From Isoetes taiwanensis (lineage: Eukaryota > Streptophyta > Lycopodiopsida > Isoetales > Isoetaceae), in the NCBI GenBank assembly GCA_021234155.1, contig JAJEKV010000112.1, positions 184,001 through 248,000 on the forward strand: a DNA stretch of 64,000 bases. The letters are read 5' to 3'. The first letter of the stretch is position 1, and each line of letters opens with the position of its first letter. The notes below the pieces were generated by a model. The model did no database searches. It was given only the letters and a program-made list of their open reading frames with translations, and was not told the origin of the DNA. Below are positions 33,400-44,930 of this stretch, one piece after another. Both the position numbers and the translations under genes were made by a program.

Positions 33400-34630
33400 A
33401 TATTGCTAACCTGGGAGGTTTCTATAGGATTCTAAAAATATGGTAATCTTTCTATTTATGACGAGCAGCTATTCATAATGAACCAGACGTCCAAATTTAA
33501 AGAAAGCTTTTCGTATGCCTTTCCTATTCTATTCCAGTTCTACATGCACATTCTTGAAGCATCTGGAGCGGCATCTGGAGCGATTCAGTTTGTTGGCGGA
33601 TTAGTGTTATTGGATTGTCCTCTTCGATCATGTGCCCAGCCGATCTCAGCTACAGGCGCATCCATATCACGAATTTGTTAAGCTCCAGGAAGCTATAGTT
33701 TATTACAGGATCCATCCTATTTAGTTGAGGACGCCAATAGTTTGGCTTCCTCTTATGGCACCGAGCTCCTCTCCTCTCTTGGCGGAAGGCAGCCTGCTTT
33801 CTTTGCTTTCTTTTCTGTTACATGCCATTTCTGTTAAAGTGCAAAGTGCGAAACCAAGGAATTTTTTTTTTTCTTTTGCTAATGGTCAACCACAGATAGC
33901 CAATTTACTGTTTTAAGGCTGCAGAAAACCCCTGGCGGCAGTAAACCCGCCGTTTTCAAGATATCTGGCTGGATTTATACTTGAATCGGCCATTTCCATA
34001 CCAAAAATTTGCTAAAGACATTACCCAAGTTGGATTGTGGAAGGATTGAGCCTGTATCAGGCCGATTTACTGTTTTAAGGCGATTGGGTCGGATTGAAGA
34101 CATTGAATACAAAATCATGAGCATGCAGATGTTATTGGCTACATTTGTCCCTGTACAGGCCAGAGTTTGAGGATTAGGCTATTTGCAGATCTTCAAGGGA
34201 ACGCAGATTCGACGCGATTGGGTCTAAAAAGCATAAAATAGAAAGATTCAGGAAATCCAACAATCATGGGATACCGAGTTCACAAATGATAACCGCAGGA
34301 AGATCCTCTGTTAAGCTTTAGCAAATCTTATTCCTTGCATATACCCGTTAAGGTAACTGTCGGAAATCAGGAAATCATACATTGGATCTGTTGGAAATCA
34401 GGTCCATGGCTGAAATTATATGGCTGGATGACTGAATTTTGCTTGTACTGAAGATGCAGCATACATAGCTCTTGGGAAGACGAGTGGCATTTGCATACAT
34501 CGCTTTTCTACGGCAGATTTGCAAAGCTTGTTGAGGAAGGCTTTGCCATAGACGAGACCGCAAATCGGATTGGAGGGAATGATGGGAGGATGGGTCAAGG
34601 ACCACAGGCTGACATGAACCAAAACGAAGG
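33400..34630. other. Non-coding left part of the MULE-type element
   Basis: No gene is recognised. GCATCTGGAGCG is duplicated near 33,558-33,585, and CGGCCGATTTACTGTTTTAAGGC-like phrases recur at 33,898 and 34,060. Confidence 0.4.
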
Positions 34631-34654
34631 TGCTTGCCTCATCCCCATTTTATT

Positions 34655-34900
34655 TTGTTATGATGGATTTCCCACTTGAAAATGCTGGTTGTAAACACTG
34701 TAAACAGGATTTCCCACTTTAAACAGGATTTCCCACTTGAAAATGCTGGTTGTAAACACTGTAAACAGGAATTTTTGTGAAAACTGTAAACAGGGATTTT
34801 GTGAGAAACCTTCCATGTGAATACTGTAAACAGGATTTTGTGAGAAAACCTTCCAAAACCTCTCTGATTTGATTTTGTGAGAAACCTTCCAAAATTTGTT
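34655..34900 (+). repeat. Tandem repeat, AACAGGATTT(CCCACTT)
   Basis: TGTAAACAGGATTTCCCACT, TGAAAATGCTGGTTGTAAAC and GTGAGAAACCTTCCA recur several times with variable spacing. Confidence 0.75.
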
Positions 34901-34987
34901 ATACAGAGAATTCTTGTTATTTGAGAATACAAAGGAATTATCATTCTTGTAATTTTTGTGAAAAGTTATATTGGGCTACAGTGTTTT

Positions 34988-35080
34988 TCCCAATCCGTAA
35001 TGAATAGTGTTTATTCTCAATCCGAAATGAATAGTGCTTTCATTCTCAATCCGAAATGAATAGTGCTTTCCACAAGTTCC
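34988..35080 (+). repeat. Three-copy tandem repeat (~30-36 bp)
   Basis: CTCAATCCGAAATGAATAGT occurs three times (the first copy slightly divergent as CCCAATCCGTAATGAATAGT). Confidence 0.8.
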
Positions 35081-35463
35081 AATAATTGTAAATGAATATC
35101 GTTTTCTTTGATTTTGTTCTAATGGTATTGTCTTTCTTTTCTCTCTTTTGTATTTTTTGTGAAACAAAGGTCTAAAAACTGAACTCATTAATACAAATTG
35201 ATGCTTCAGGATTTCCTATTCTCATTATATGTTTCATTAAGTTCAATCTATCTTTATCATGATAGTTCTAAAATCATAGTTGCAATTTGGTAAATGAGAA
35301 ATTCCATTTTCTTAATCCATTTTATGTATATGACCGTATGATTTTGTGTTTAATTGTGCTACTTCTAGTATTCGCTAACATTTTACAATATTAATGCTTC
35401 TTCTTTTTATGTCTTACCTCAGGTATGGATAGGGAGGACGTGCCTTGAGAGGCCGAGGGCATC

Positions 35464-35947
35464 ATGCCACCACCACTTCACGCACCACATATTAGGACGT
35501 TTGCGCCTGACGGGTAAGTGTCGTGTACCTAGGATCTTAGAGTTCGTCATGCATATATTTTTTAGAATATAATGTTAGGTACATAGACTTAGGTCTCAGG
35601 TTTATTAATTTAGGGATGTACTCTACGGATGTTGGAGGATTAGACGGTTGTTGACAACCATCCCTGGGTTGCCAACGAGATCAGAGGATAGGTGGTTTTG
35701 TGTGCACGAGGGTTGTTCATACACCCTCAGCCGTGGAGAGGGTTATATGGGTTTGTTGTTGAATGGTGTGCAGAAGCACCAGAAGACCAAACATCCTGAG
35801 GTTCCTTGGGTTGCTCGTCGGCCAGGTGTACGCAGGACACGACCACTTGATCTTGAGGATGATGCTGCACAGGAGAGGGAGAGGGAGAGGCGCCGAGCTC
35901 GTGGACAGGGACCTGGTTGTCGCAATGGACCTGGTTGCCTAGCCTGA
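35464..35947 (+). CDS. Two-exon small C2H2-like zinc-finger protein within the MULE
   Basis: Exon 1 runs from ATG 35,464 (MPPPLHAPHIRTFAPDG) to 35,513, followed by a GTAAGT donor. The acceptor TTAATTTAG ends at 35,613 and exon 2 starts at 35,614. The junction keeps the frame (GG|G GAT GTA) and leads into RWFCVHEGCSYTLSRGEGYM, then VQKHQKTKHPEVPW, a C-x4-C...H-x4-H zinc-finger-like pattern. A basic Arg/Glu-rich tail (RERERRRARGQG) precedes the stop at 35,947. The predicted protein is about 128 residues. It is convergent with the transposase and nearly abuts it. DNA binding is plausible but inferred. No family name can be given. Confidence 0.55.
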
Positions 35948-35949
35948 AA

Positions 35950-38890
35950 AAGTGGTGCACGAGCAGTAGCCTGTGACTGTGCATATGAGCCTTAAACTTC
36001 ACAGGCGTAGGGTTATTTACAGATCCTAATAGTCGGATATCTCGTCGAACATCTTGGATGATCTGCTGGAGCTCTTCCTCATTTGCCACTGCAACTCTTG
36101 CAAGTTGTGTCGTCGTAATCCCGACCCACTTTTCAAGTGTATCTTGCTTCTTCTTCACAAGTCCTAGTGCGACTTCTCGAAGCGTCATTGTTGAACTTAC
36201 TGGGGTTTCAACCACCGGAAAAGCAAATGGATCTGCTGATGGGTAGAGCTCTCGAATTGTGTCAGGATGGTGCTTACTAAGGTAGTATTCAGCTGCCAAG
36301 AGGTGCTTGCACCTAGAAACAATACTTGGACAACTACAATACATAGAGTGCATTTCAACACGGTGTTGCAACCCTGCGGTGGACTCGGACTTGACTAGCA
36401 GCACAATTGCCTCTTTGTCTGCCAAAACAATCACTCCTCCTTGCTCCTCTTGTAGCCTACATAAGCGTTCAGCAGCCCCTAGACATTTGGAAGGGCCGCG
36501 GCGACCAAGTCGCCCACTGGCATCTACAAGACGGACATAGGGGAAACTTGTTAGGTAGATGAGGTGTGCGAGGGCAAGCAGAGATTACGAACCTATTTCT
36601 TGTCGTTGTTTGCATAACTCCAGTAGTGTGCCACCAAGGGGCATACCTCCGTGTGGATACCCACGTATAGTGGACATTAATTGGAACATATGAACATTCA
36701 CTTTGCGCTGTAGTAGTTGGACCTTTAAAATTCGCCACTGGACCTCAGTTAGGTTTGTTGTGTCGCAGTGTGAGTGAGAGAACATTCGAGCATACTTTTG
36801 CCATTTGCCATCCCAATGTCCCCCAAGCACCCAATTCTTCCTTAGGTAACTATATACAAGTGCAATGTTCACTTAAATCCACTCAACAAGATCCAGCAAC
36901 ATTTAGAAACCTTTGGATCGTACCTCGTCACGCCCTCATTATCTTTCTAAAGCTCCATAAGTTCATGCAAGCGACCAAGATATTCCCACCTAGACGAGCA
37001 AGTCATCATTGCGGAGAGGCGAGAAAAGATGTCCTTCTTACCCTCTGAACCTGGGACCTGAATAAGCAAAAGCCCCTGAATGCCTTACAAGACTGTATAC
37101 ATGAAAGTCGAGAATTACGTTTGGTAGCAGGTACTTCAGCCATGCTCTCTTTGAGTGAAACCAGCATGCTAGAACATGACATGCAACCTGCAAACAATAT
37201 CACTAATTTAAGTAATGTTTTCACACAATATAATGGGTTCACAATTAAAAAACCTGTGTCTCTCCTAGCCAACAGTGAGGATCTACTGCAATGACCTCAT
37301 CAAGTGCCGCTCGTTCTGCATTGTCAAGGTCTATCGTAATAGCCCTAGGTCGAACATTGCCCATACGAGCGAAAACTGCACGCAAGGCCACACCCAAGGC
37401 TATTCTTTCATGATGCTCACCAGGTATAGTGGTGCACATCATGTAGAAAATGCACACACCAATTCCATTGCGATTAGGGTGCACCATATAGTGGGCAACC
37501 ATATATATTTGTTCTGAATGTTGAATCCATAGTCCAACCCCCGTTCGGACTATATTTCATCGCTTGCTGCAACATCCACCTGTCTTGAATGACCACAATC
37601 CAGGGCCGCAATGCCGGGTCCTCGTGGGTGGGTGCATAAGATTGATGGTAAATGATCTTACCGTATCTCATCCAAGCATCCATACCGCTCTCAACGGCAT
37701 CCCAATCTGGACCAAGAAATGCTCCTACATGATACGGGACGCTTTGTATAGAAGGAACCAAGGCTAAACATTGAAAACAATTTCATCTTTCCAAAGTATA
37801 GGAGAACCATGACGCCATATGTCCTCGTGTGCCAGTTTGAACGGTAAGTGACTCTTTCAACAGGTCTCATGGTATTGCACATCTCTTTTCCCCTCTCCAT
37901 CATATTACTCCATACAGCCTGAAAGTCCTTTGTGTCCAGCAGCATGTTTGCCGCCTCTTCTACAATAGAGGGATGCAAGGGACGAGACCATTCATCATTT
38001 TCGGAGAATGGATTGTGGCCATCATGCCCTTCGCGTATGTATATGCTGGCAAAACCATCTTTGCTATTGTTGCTTGGCATCAGCAGATGCGTAAAAAGCG
38101 AAATCCACATCTACTTTTGAAGCTTCTTCTCATCTGCCTTCCATCCCGTATGCCACATCTTCGGGCATCTCCCCCTCGATGACAAATGTAATCTACACAT
38201 TTTGTGCCATCTCCCCACTTTCTCGTATGACGTCGAAGCAATCTCACTCTGTGCTCCACCTGCAACTGTTCCACCCGGCTCTCTAGTAAGTCACATGGAA
38301 CTTTCTCCTCATGGGTAAATAGGCTTTTTCTACTGATGGGATTCGCGTGACGGGCATTACATTCACATGTTGCTATGCATTGCCTCACATAATCTTCTGG
38401 AATGCCATAAAACTTGGCTCCAAACTGCCATATATTTTTTATATTATCTAGGGTAGGGCATATAGGCAGGGGTGAAAGCATGCTAGGGTGTACCATCTAA
38501 AGTACTTTTTAGGGAGTGCAAAACTACCCAGAAAAGTACCCAGCACTGGGTACTGGGAACTTGCATAAATGCCGCAATAAACAATAAGTTTGAGAGTTAA
38601 TTCATTTATTTTAGTCTTTAATAGTATTGTTATCCTCTAGTACTATAGATTGACATGTTATTGGTCCTCAATTCAAAAAATTTCAATTGATTTTAATGGA
38701 AAGAAAAAACAGAAAGTACCAGTTTTAAAAGTACCCAGTGTAGGTACTTTTGAGGGTTCCAAAAGTGGTACACCATAGCATGCTTTTACCCGCAGGTGCC
38801 CCAAATCCGGATCAGCATGGCCTTTAAAAATAATCTCCTTCCACATCCATGATGGGGGGATATAGAGCCACTTCCCAAAAGTCATATGTA
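35950..38890 (-). pseudogene. MULE-type transposase with SWIM zinc finger, broken
   Basis: A minus-strand gene in several frames. The N-terminal part (about 38,080-38,890) includes GHADPDLGHL, then, across a 322-bp inserted element, PICPTLDNIKNIWQFGAKFYG. 37,691-38,110 continues it. 37,474-37,761 has DRWMLQQAMKYSPNGGWTMD followed by STFRTNIYGCPLYG, the first catalytic Asp region of MULE DDE transposases. 37,245-37,502 has RPRAITIDLDNAERAALDEV (second Asp region) and HCWLGE. 35,950-36,434 carries MYCSCPSIVSRCKHLLAAEY, a SWIM finger (C-x-C-x(n)-C-x-H), usual at the C-terminus of MULE transposases. The protein would cut and paste DNA between long TIRs in the nucleus. Frame changes and the insertion make it non-functional as read. 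Introns could explain some frame changes. Confidence 0.8.
38470..38791. mobile_element. 322-bp TIR element in the transposase gene (GCAG target duplication)
   Basis: The left end GGGTGAAAGCATGCTAGGGT pairs with the right end in reverse complement, GGGTAAAAGCATGCTATGGT; the arms continue through GTACCA. GCAG flanks both sides (38,466-38,469 and 38,792-38,795). Excising the element and one GCAG copy joins DPDLGHL to PICPTLDNIKNIW in frame. That confirms the 4-bp duplication and shows insertion into a once-intact transposase. The interior has repeated GTACCCAG/CTGGGTAC palindromes. It shares the first 12 bases of its TIR with the 15,861 element. Confidence 0.9.
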
Positions 38891-38973
38891 TGAGAAGATT
38901 AGTTTCTGGATCAACTTCTAGTTTTTTTTTGGAAACTCAACCACCTTTCGATTATCTGTGTGCTTTGTGGCTT

Positions 38974-39396
38974 TTACGACTGCCGAACATATCCAGCAGG
39001 GAAACTTGGATCAGCGCCTAGGATATCTTCGATGGAGGGCTGGACACGAGTGTTGACGCATTGCACCATCAAAGAGTATGATGCTTCCGTGAAAATGTAA
39101 CCTTCCCTTGAGTTGATTGAAGGTATAGGTGGATATGATCTAACAGAGTCTCCCTCATTCAAATGATTGTCATAATCACCACTGGGTGTTACATAGTCTT
39201 CATCATCTACATCCTCAAAACCTGCAGCATTGTCAACATTATCAAAAGCGAAATCACTTACGGTTGCTCCTGAATCATATAGGGACGAATCAGTGGAGAT
39301 ATCATCTTCAACTCCATCATATACGTTACGCTCCAAATCCATGAGATAAATAACAGCATCAAAGGAATGAAAGGTGAAATAGTCGATGGGAATCAC
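38974..39396 (-). CDS. Acidic ORF near the right end of the MULE, function unknown
   Basis: A 140-codon ATG frame rich in Asp, Glu and Ser, for example NVYDGVEDDISTDSSLYDSG, with no zinc finger or catalytic motif. It lies upstream of the transposase on the same strand and may be its N-terminal exon, since acidic N-termini occur in some transposases. A separate small protein is the alternative. Confidence 0.4.
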   Translation of the reverse strand: MIPIDYFTFHSFDAVIYLMDLERNVYDGVEDDISTDSSLYDSGATVSDFAFDNVDNAAGFEDVDDEDYVTPSGDYDNHLNEGDSVRSYPPIPSINSREGYIFTEASYSLMVQCVNTRVQPSIEDILGADPSFPAGYVRQS

Positions 39397-39546
39397 GGCG
39401 AATGGATGAATCCGTGGATGAAGAAAGAACTCGTAGGGACGATTTACTTGAAGAAAAAGCTTGGATGAATTCGTTGATGAAAGAAGAACTCAAAGAGACG
39501 ATTTGCTTCAAGAAATAGCTCACTTTGAAATTTTATAGACATTTTG

Positions 39547-39590
39547 TGGAAACCTCCCCTAGTTTCTTTGGAAAGTTGGGGAGGTTTCCA
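39547..39590. repeat. Right hairpin/TIR of the MULE-type element
   Basis: TGGAAACCTCCCCTAGTTTC, a loop and GGGGAGGTTTCCA form the counterpart of 33,356-33,399. The arms are palindromic at both sites, so each end could fold alone. Confidence 0.6.
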
Positions 39591-39687
39591 TAAAAATATT
39601 TAAAAAATAAAAATAGTCATTAATGTTGGCAACCACCGATGGACCTTGCCTCGTCATTAAGGCATACGAGGGGGAGATGATGCGGGG

Positions 39688-40410
39688 CTAGTCTTGGTCT
39701 TCGTGCAAATTTAAAGAGCCTTTTCTTTTTTTCGAGTTGAAGATGTACATATTAGGTATCTTGAACCCTTCAGCATTTACACATACCAATATTGTAACCC
39801 ACTCCTTGTTGTTCATGACAACCTCACTTACCCTATTCTCCCCTTTCTTCCCTATGATCGTCATGCCCTCCACCTTCCCAGCTTGGATGCCAGTCTCATC
39901 AGCATTCCAAATCCTAGAGGCGGGGAAATCAAACTCGCCATAGATTTGCCTCAGACCAGCATAGAAGTTATCCAAGTTCTGTTGTGTCATAGCACGCGCC
40001 CGAGCTATATCTAGTGTCTGTGCACTTCTTAGTGCAACCTCGGATGCCTTTTGCTTGAGCGACTTCCACCATTTACTCCCAAGAACTCCACGGAAATCTG
40101 AGTTGCTCCCTTCTATAGCCATCTGTGCTGCCCTCTCTTTCACAGCCGAGAGTGTAACCCCCATTCCCTGCTCGGCCCTAGAGAGTGCCCAGTTAACTAA
40201 TTCTTCCGCTTGTAGAGTTGTTAGAATTTGAGGATTACCAGTTTGTTTATGAGTTATACGGCCATACAGCCAGTCCCTTATTGTTGACTCCGGAATTCTA
40301 GACCTTCAAGATGCCTCTCTAACAGATATACCATACTGACTAACCTCATCCAATATGTCGGCCATTTGATCTGCAGTCTATTGCCCTCGTTTGGTTGGCT
40401 TCCGTGGCAT
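39688..40410 (-). pseudogene. Pogo-type (Tc1/mariner superfamily) transposase, truncated with two nonsense codons
   Basis: It starts at ATG 40,410 with MPRKPTKRGQ. A TAG follows, then TADQMADILDEVSQYGISVR (Psq-type helix-turn-helix), a TGA, and IPESTIRDWLYGRITHK. Next come CENP-B-like QAEELVNWALSRAEQGMGVT and the start of the DDE domain, FDFPASRIWNADETG with the first catalytic Asp, then ILVCVNAEGFKIPNMYIF. The sequence ends at 39,688 before the second and third acidic residues. Both stops can be explained by C-to-T change (CAG to TAG, CGA to TGA), typical of deaminated methylcytosine. It is dead. It lies just outside the MULE boundary and is a separate element. Confidence 0.85.
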
Positions 40411-40764
40411 TGTGAATGCAGCACTGATTTGTGGTGCCCGACGCTTCCTCTTGGGTGCAGTGACCCTTTTCCTCGCTGTAGGTACCATGTTGCTGACTTC
40501 ACCATCTTCCTCCCTGCGACCTCTTGTGGAAACTATATCTGTTGCCGTGCTCCTCACGGCCGGAAGTCGATAAGCTTGAAAATTGGAAGCCGAAGCTGCC
40601 TTTTATCCTGTTGGGAGCCATAGCGGGAGCCGGCGGGAGCTGGGTATTCAAATTGGGTTCCGGTAATCGAGAGCTAGAATAGGTGCGAATTCAAGCAAGG
40701 GGCATTGAATTGTACTTTCGAATCGACATGATCAGTCTTCTTAACGCAGCCACGAGTGTGTAAA

Positions 40765-40955
40765 TCTGTTGCTACCCTATAGACACCAATTACACGATGG
40801 CGAGCAATAGGGCTAATGCATACCGGAGCTCTGTTGCACAACTATGGACACCAGCAACACGACAACTGGCAACGTGGCTAACGCATAGCGGAGCTTTGTT
40901 GCACAACCGCAGACACTAGTTGTACGACAGCGAAGCACAGGGCTAATGCAACGGA
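40765..40955 (+). repeat. Three-copy tandem repeat (~65 bp)
   Basis: TGTTGCACAACTATGGACACC-type starts occur at 40,769, 40,833 and 40,898, each followed by ACGAC and GGGCTAATGCATACCGGAGC variants. Confidence 0.75.
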
Positions 40956-43900
40956 ACAACCCATCACAACCAGAGGACGTCCACAAAACGTCATCTGGTC
41001 ACACACGTGGTGAAGCCCTACCACCATTCCACGGTAGAGGGCCCAGTCGGCATGACACATGGCGATGTCGCACCGACATGACCGGGGGAGGGTGACCGCG
41101 TGCGAGAAGGCGTCAGCGATAGAGGCGACCCTACCTTAAAAGAATGTGACCCCCTCATATTTGATATTTCTCTTCGTTTTTTCCATAAATGCTGAATTTT
41201 TTTGGGTTGGTTGGGTACTCTTTGGGCTGCCCCTAGGGGGCAAACCCTCGCTTATGTGGGTTTGTGGCATATCCTAAGTATATGCTAGAATATCTAGGAT
41301 ATGCTGGTGACTGCTCCAAACCCATTGTTGCCTGTAAACTGGCAGTCTCGTGGGTTCTAGATCGATGATGTCCCAACCGGGTAACTGGCAGGGCAGACTG
41401 AAGCTCCCATCTGATGCACCGGAAAATTTTTTGAAGAGATCTACTGAAGGTTTGTTTTCGCCATTGTTTGATGTGCGAGTTTTTGTGCAATCTCAGAAAA
41501 TAAGATGTGGGTTATGTGTTTATGAGGCTTCCATTCTCCAGGCTGCATATACCATTTCCAACATGACTCACCCTCTTCTAACTCATCCGATCAACCTTAG
41601 AGGTAAGCATGAGTTCGTTTCTTGGTTTCTTTGCCCCTTTCTTAAGCTCAAGTCTAGTTTTGTTAACGGTTCTCAGGAAATATAAGAGCATTTTGAAGAG
41701 AAAAAGCTCTGGAAGATGGCGAGGCAGACAAATCCTTGTTTCTTGTCAAGCTTTTCAGAAATGAGATTCAAGTAACATGTTTAGCAGAAGAAAAGCTCTT
41801 CAAACTTGATCATGTATACGGACCGACATCTTCACAAGGCAATCATCTAAAAATTTGCCTCTTAAATTTTCTAAAAAGGACCGGACATTTGATTGGGTAA
41901 TGGAAGGGCATAATGTTTGCATTTTGGCATATGCACGGATCGGAACGACAAAAAAACATCTGAGGATGGTAAGGAAGATGAAGAAGAAACCAACCCGGGT
42001 TAAAGAATGACATGCATGGATGAATTTGCGGAGGAAGGGACGAAATCAAGCCCCTCGGAGCAGTTCCCGAACTCGAGACACCTTTTCGTGAGTGGTACCA
42101 CAATAACTACATCAAATATACCTTTTCTTTGAGCATGCTCAGAGCTACAAGGCATCCGTGGTGCGACAGCTTTGTCTCAGAAGCCCACCGGACCCGTCGA
42201 ACCTCAAAAAGGTATGTAATTTCTGCACTAAAAGAAAAGTTTTTATTCGGCAAGCATACCCTAATCCTCGATTCCGCCAATTGGGTGCTTCAAATTTTTT
42301 GTGCAGCCTTTCCATCCAAATTGGGTGTCTCGGATTATATCGAAATCGAGAACCCGGCGAAGTTATTGCCCAAGATTTTTTCTCGGAAGCAATTACGGAA
42401 AGGAACATGCTCTAAAACCACCTCTATCTCAAACGACACTTCAAGACGATCTCATGCGTCCCGAAATGCATTAAAATCCTAGGTTAAATCCTTTTGTACT
42501 ACATCAGCTCGGCTATTACTGCATTCATTAATGTCGGCTTTTTATAGCTTTCGTTAGGATAAGGATTACCTACAAAATGCCGTAAGCGGGGACACCGGTG
42601 CAAAGATTTGGTTGATTGATCGGGAGGCAGGTAGTGAATGCCTCTTCAAGAGTAAAGCTTGGGAAAAACTCGGAAGAGGGCAAAGCAAATAACGTTTCTT
42701 TATCTGCTCTTTTTTCTCCGCTCTTGCTAATGTAATTAGTGCCTTAAATTACAATCGATGCACATCCCCTACTGGTGCAAATTTCTTCTTTGTTTTTCAC
42801 CGTTCTGTTTTTTTTTCAAGTCTTTAAGGAATTAAGCTATTGTTTTTCTCATACATGAGCATTAAACTTACCCAAGTCATCGAGATTGCTTTGGTAATCC
42901 AAAGTTTCCTCATAAGTTGCTATAAACCGTTTGATGTGAAATTTGATTTATTTTGGAGTTTGCAGCGTGAGTGAATCTAGAGTTTTTTTTTGGCTCATAC
43001 TAGCCTCGAAAGAGAAGGATTTGAGAGAGACGATCTACTCGCTTGGATTTGCATCCGGGCTTCGGTTCAAATCTTGAAATTGAAGACTATCAAGTAAAAT
43101 GAAGTTTCTTAAATTTTTAAAATTGTGATGAATTATGCAAAAGCCCTTGTGCCTATGATTTCATTGGTTGTGATGATTCATGATAAATAAATAAATAAGC
43201 GAGCATGACATTGCTCGGGACTTCTGAGGCGCTTAAAAGAATGCCAGCGCCGTGAGTATAGAGATACAAAAGCGTATGAATGGAGGAGGAAAAATGCATG
43301 TGGAAATAGCGTTTGTGGTCGCAGATCCAAAGAAGTTAGGAAGTGTGAGAGTGGCAAAGGAAGCAATATGTGACATTCACGGACCAACAAAGGAGCGAAG
43401 CAAGGTTAAACAATGCATTAATGCCTTCAAACTCGTATCTTTGCTGCGGCGTGAAAAAAAACGGACTCAAGCTTGCAGATTCAAATTGGACAAATATGCC
43501 TCCTCCCTCGTCATCTGGATGAAAAGCTTGATTCAAAAGAGAATGCCTATAACACACAATAGGCATCCTTGTCCTTGCCAAAAAGGCACTCATTTCCTGC
43601 TCAATTCAAGCACCATGACCAGAAGGAGATTGCAATCCCTGTTTCTGACAGCCTCATGGAAGCTTTGATGGTGAATTCTAAGCACCACAACTTTTGTGGT
43701 TCTTTCAACTTGGATTGTAAAAGAAAGGCCCAAAGAAGATCGAGTCTGAATAGTAACTTTTTGTCATAAGAAAACTGAAGCATTGTACAAAATTATATGA
43801 ATAAATTTATACTACCAATTTGCATGATGTTTCGTGTCCACGTCACTTTTATGAGTATTTTAATTGGATGGTCCAGTTGAATTGACAATGGATTACATTG

Positions 43901-44930
43901 CAATTCTTAATATTTCGTATTTGGTGAGCTATTTATTTATTTGAGTTAACAAATTGAGAATACCAATTTGCACATGCCTTCTTGGGTGGAGAACTAAGGG
44001 GTGGCGAACTAAGGTGCATGATACATAACCTAGGCTATGCCCCAATTAAAAAAAAAAAAGTTTATGCGGCCAGTTCATCCTCAAAATAATTTAGGTTAAG
44101 AATATGACGTCTTGTAAAATTCTTTGCAAGGTTGGTAGGTTATAACCATTCTTTTCTTATCTCTATCATGTTTATGGAGTTTGCATGCTATTGGGCCTAC
44201 ATCAACAAGTAACATTTATCTATTTCCATGTACAACTTGGCAATTCAATAGATATCATTGTTTTGAGCTATTGGTTCCGTCCTATCGGCTCATTATTTTC
44301 ATCAAATGTTCTTAGTTGAAATACTAAAGCCTTGCCTACTTATGGCAGTTTTAGTGGCCTCTCATGTGCTTTATTGCATTACAATTGGGACCATTTTAAC
44401 CATCCATCCTAAGTTTTATCAAAAGATCTTTACACTTTGTCAAAGTCTAGATGGATGTCATCATTCTATACTACTTGCTTCCAGTCTTGAAATGTAAGCC
44501 TAGTGGGAAGCCTCATTATTCCAAAAGTGAGTTGTTTGTAGGACTATACTCCGAATGTTACAAGCTTTATCTACATCTTTGCCACATAAATTTCTCCAAT
44601 TACACACTCGCATTTCGGATTTTTCCAATTGCATTCCTCAAAGTTATTTGGTTGTTTGCACATTGCACAATCTGCTATATGCTATTTGTAACCCTAATAA
44701 TTTGGTTCCAATTCAAACATGTATGGAATATATCCAAATACCCAAGTGAGGATATGTACTTCCACATCATAATAGTAGTTAAATAATTTGTATTTTTATG
44801 GCATATACAAACACCATATAGAAATGCTCCATGTCGAACGTTTATTTCCTTATCTAATACATCCACGTGGTGCGACTCGTTCAACTAAGTGCTATAGATG
44901 AGACCTATAGCTTAAACTATTGTGAGCATT
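40956..44930. other. No assignable gene
   Basis: Frames of 85-138 codons occur at 41,350-41,685, 42,129-42,482 and 43,252-43,668, but none has a family motif and the last two read equally well on both strands. 42,000-42,480 is more GC-rich with unusual codon-like texture and might be a degraded exon. Nothing else is recognised. Confidence 0.35.

Larger units (their letters stand above)
33356..39590. mobile_element. Decayed large MULE-type transposon (~6.2 kb)
   Basis: Bounded by the two GGAAACCTCCCC palindromes. It contains a minus-strand MULE/SWIM transposase, a convergent plus-strand two-exon zinc-finger gene, an acidic ORF near the right end and an inserted 322-bp TIR element. The convergent two-gene layout recalls maize MuDR (mudrA/mudrB), though the second gene is not shown to be homologous to mudrB. 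Several frames are broken. Boundaries are inferred from the inverted repeats only. Confidence 0.55.

Noticed and set aside
41350-43668. Several 85-138 codon frames as host genes
   Set aside because: No motif, no linked exons with convincing splice sites, and overlapping frames of similar length on the other strand.
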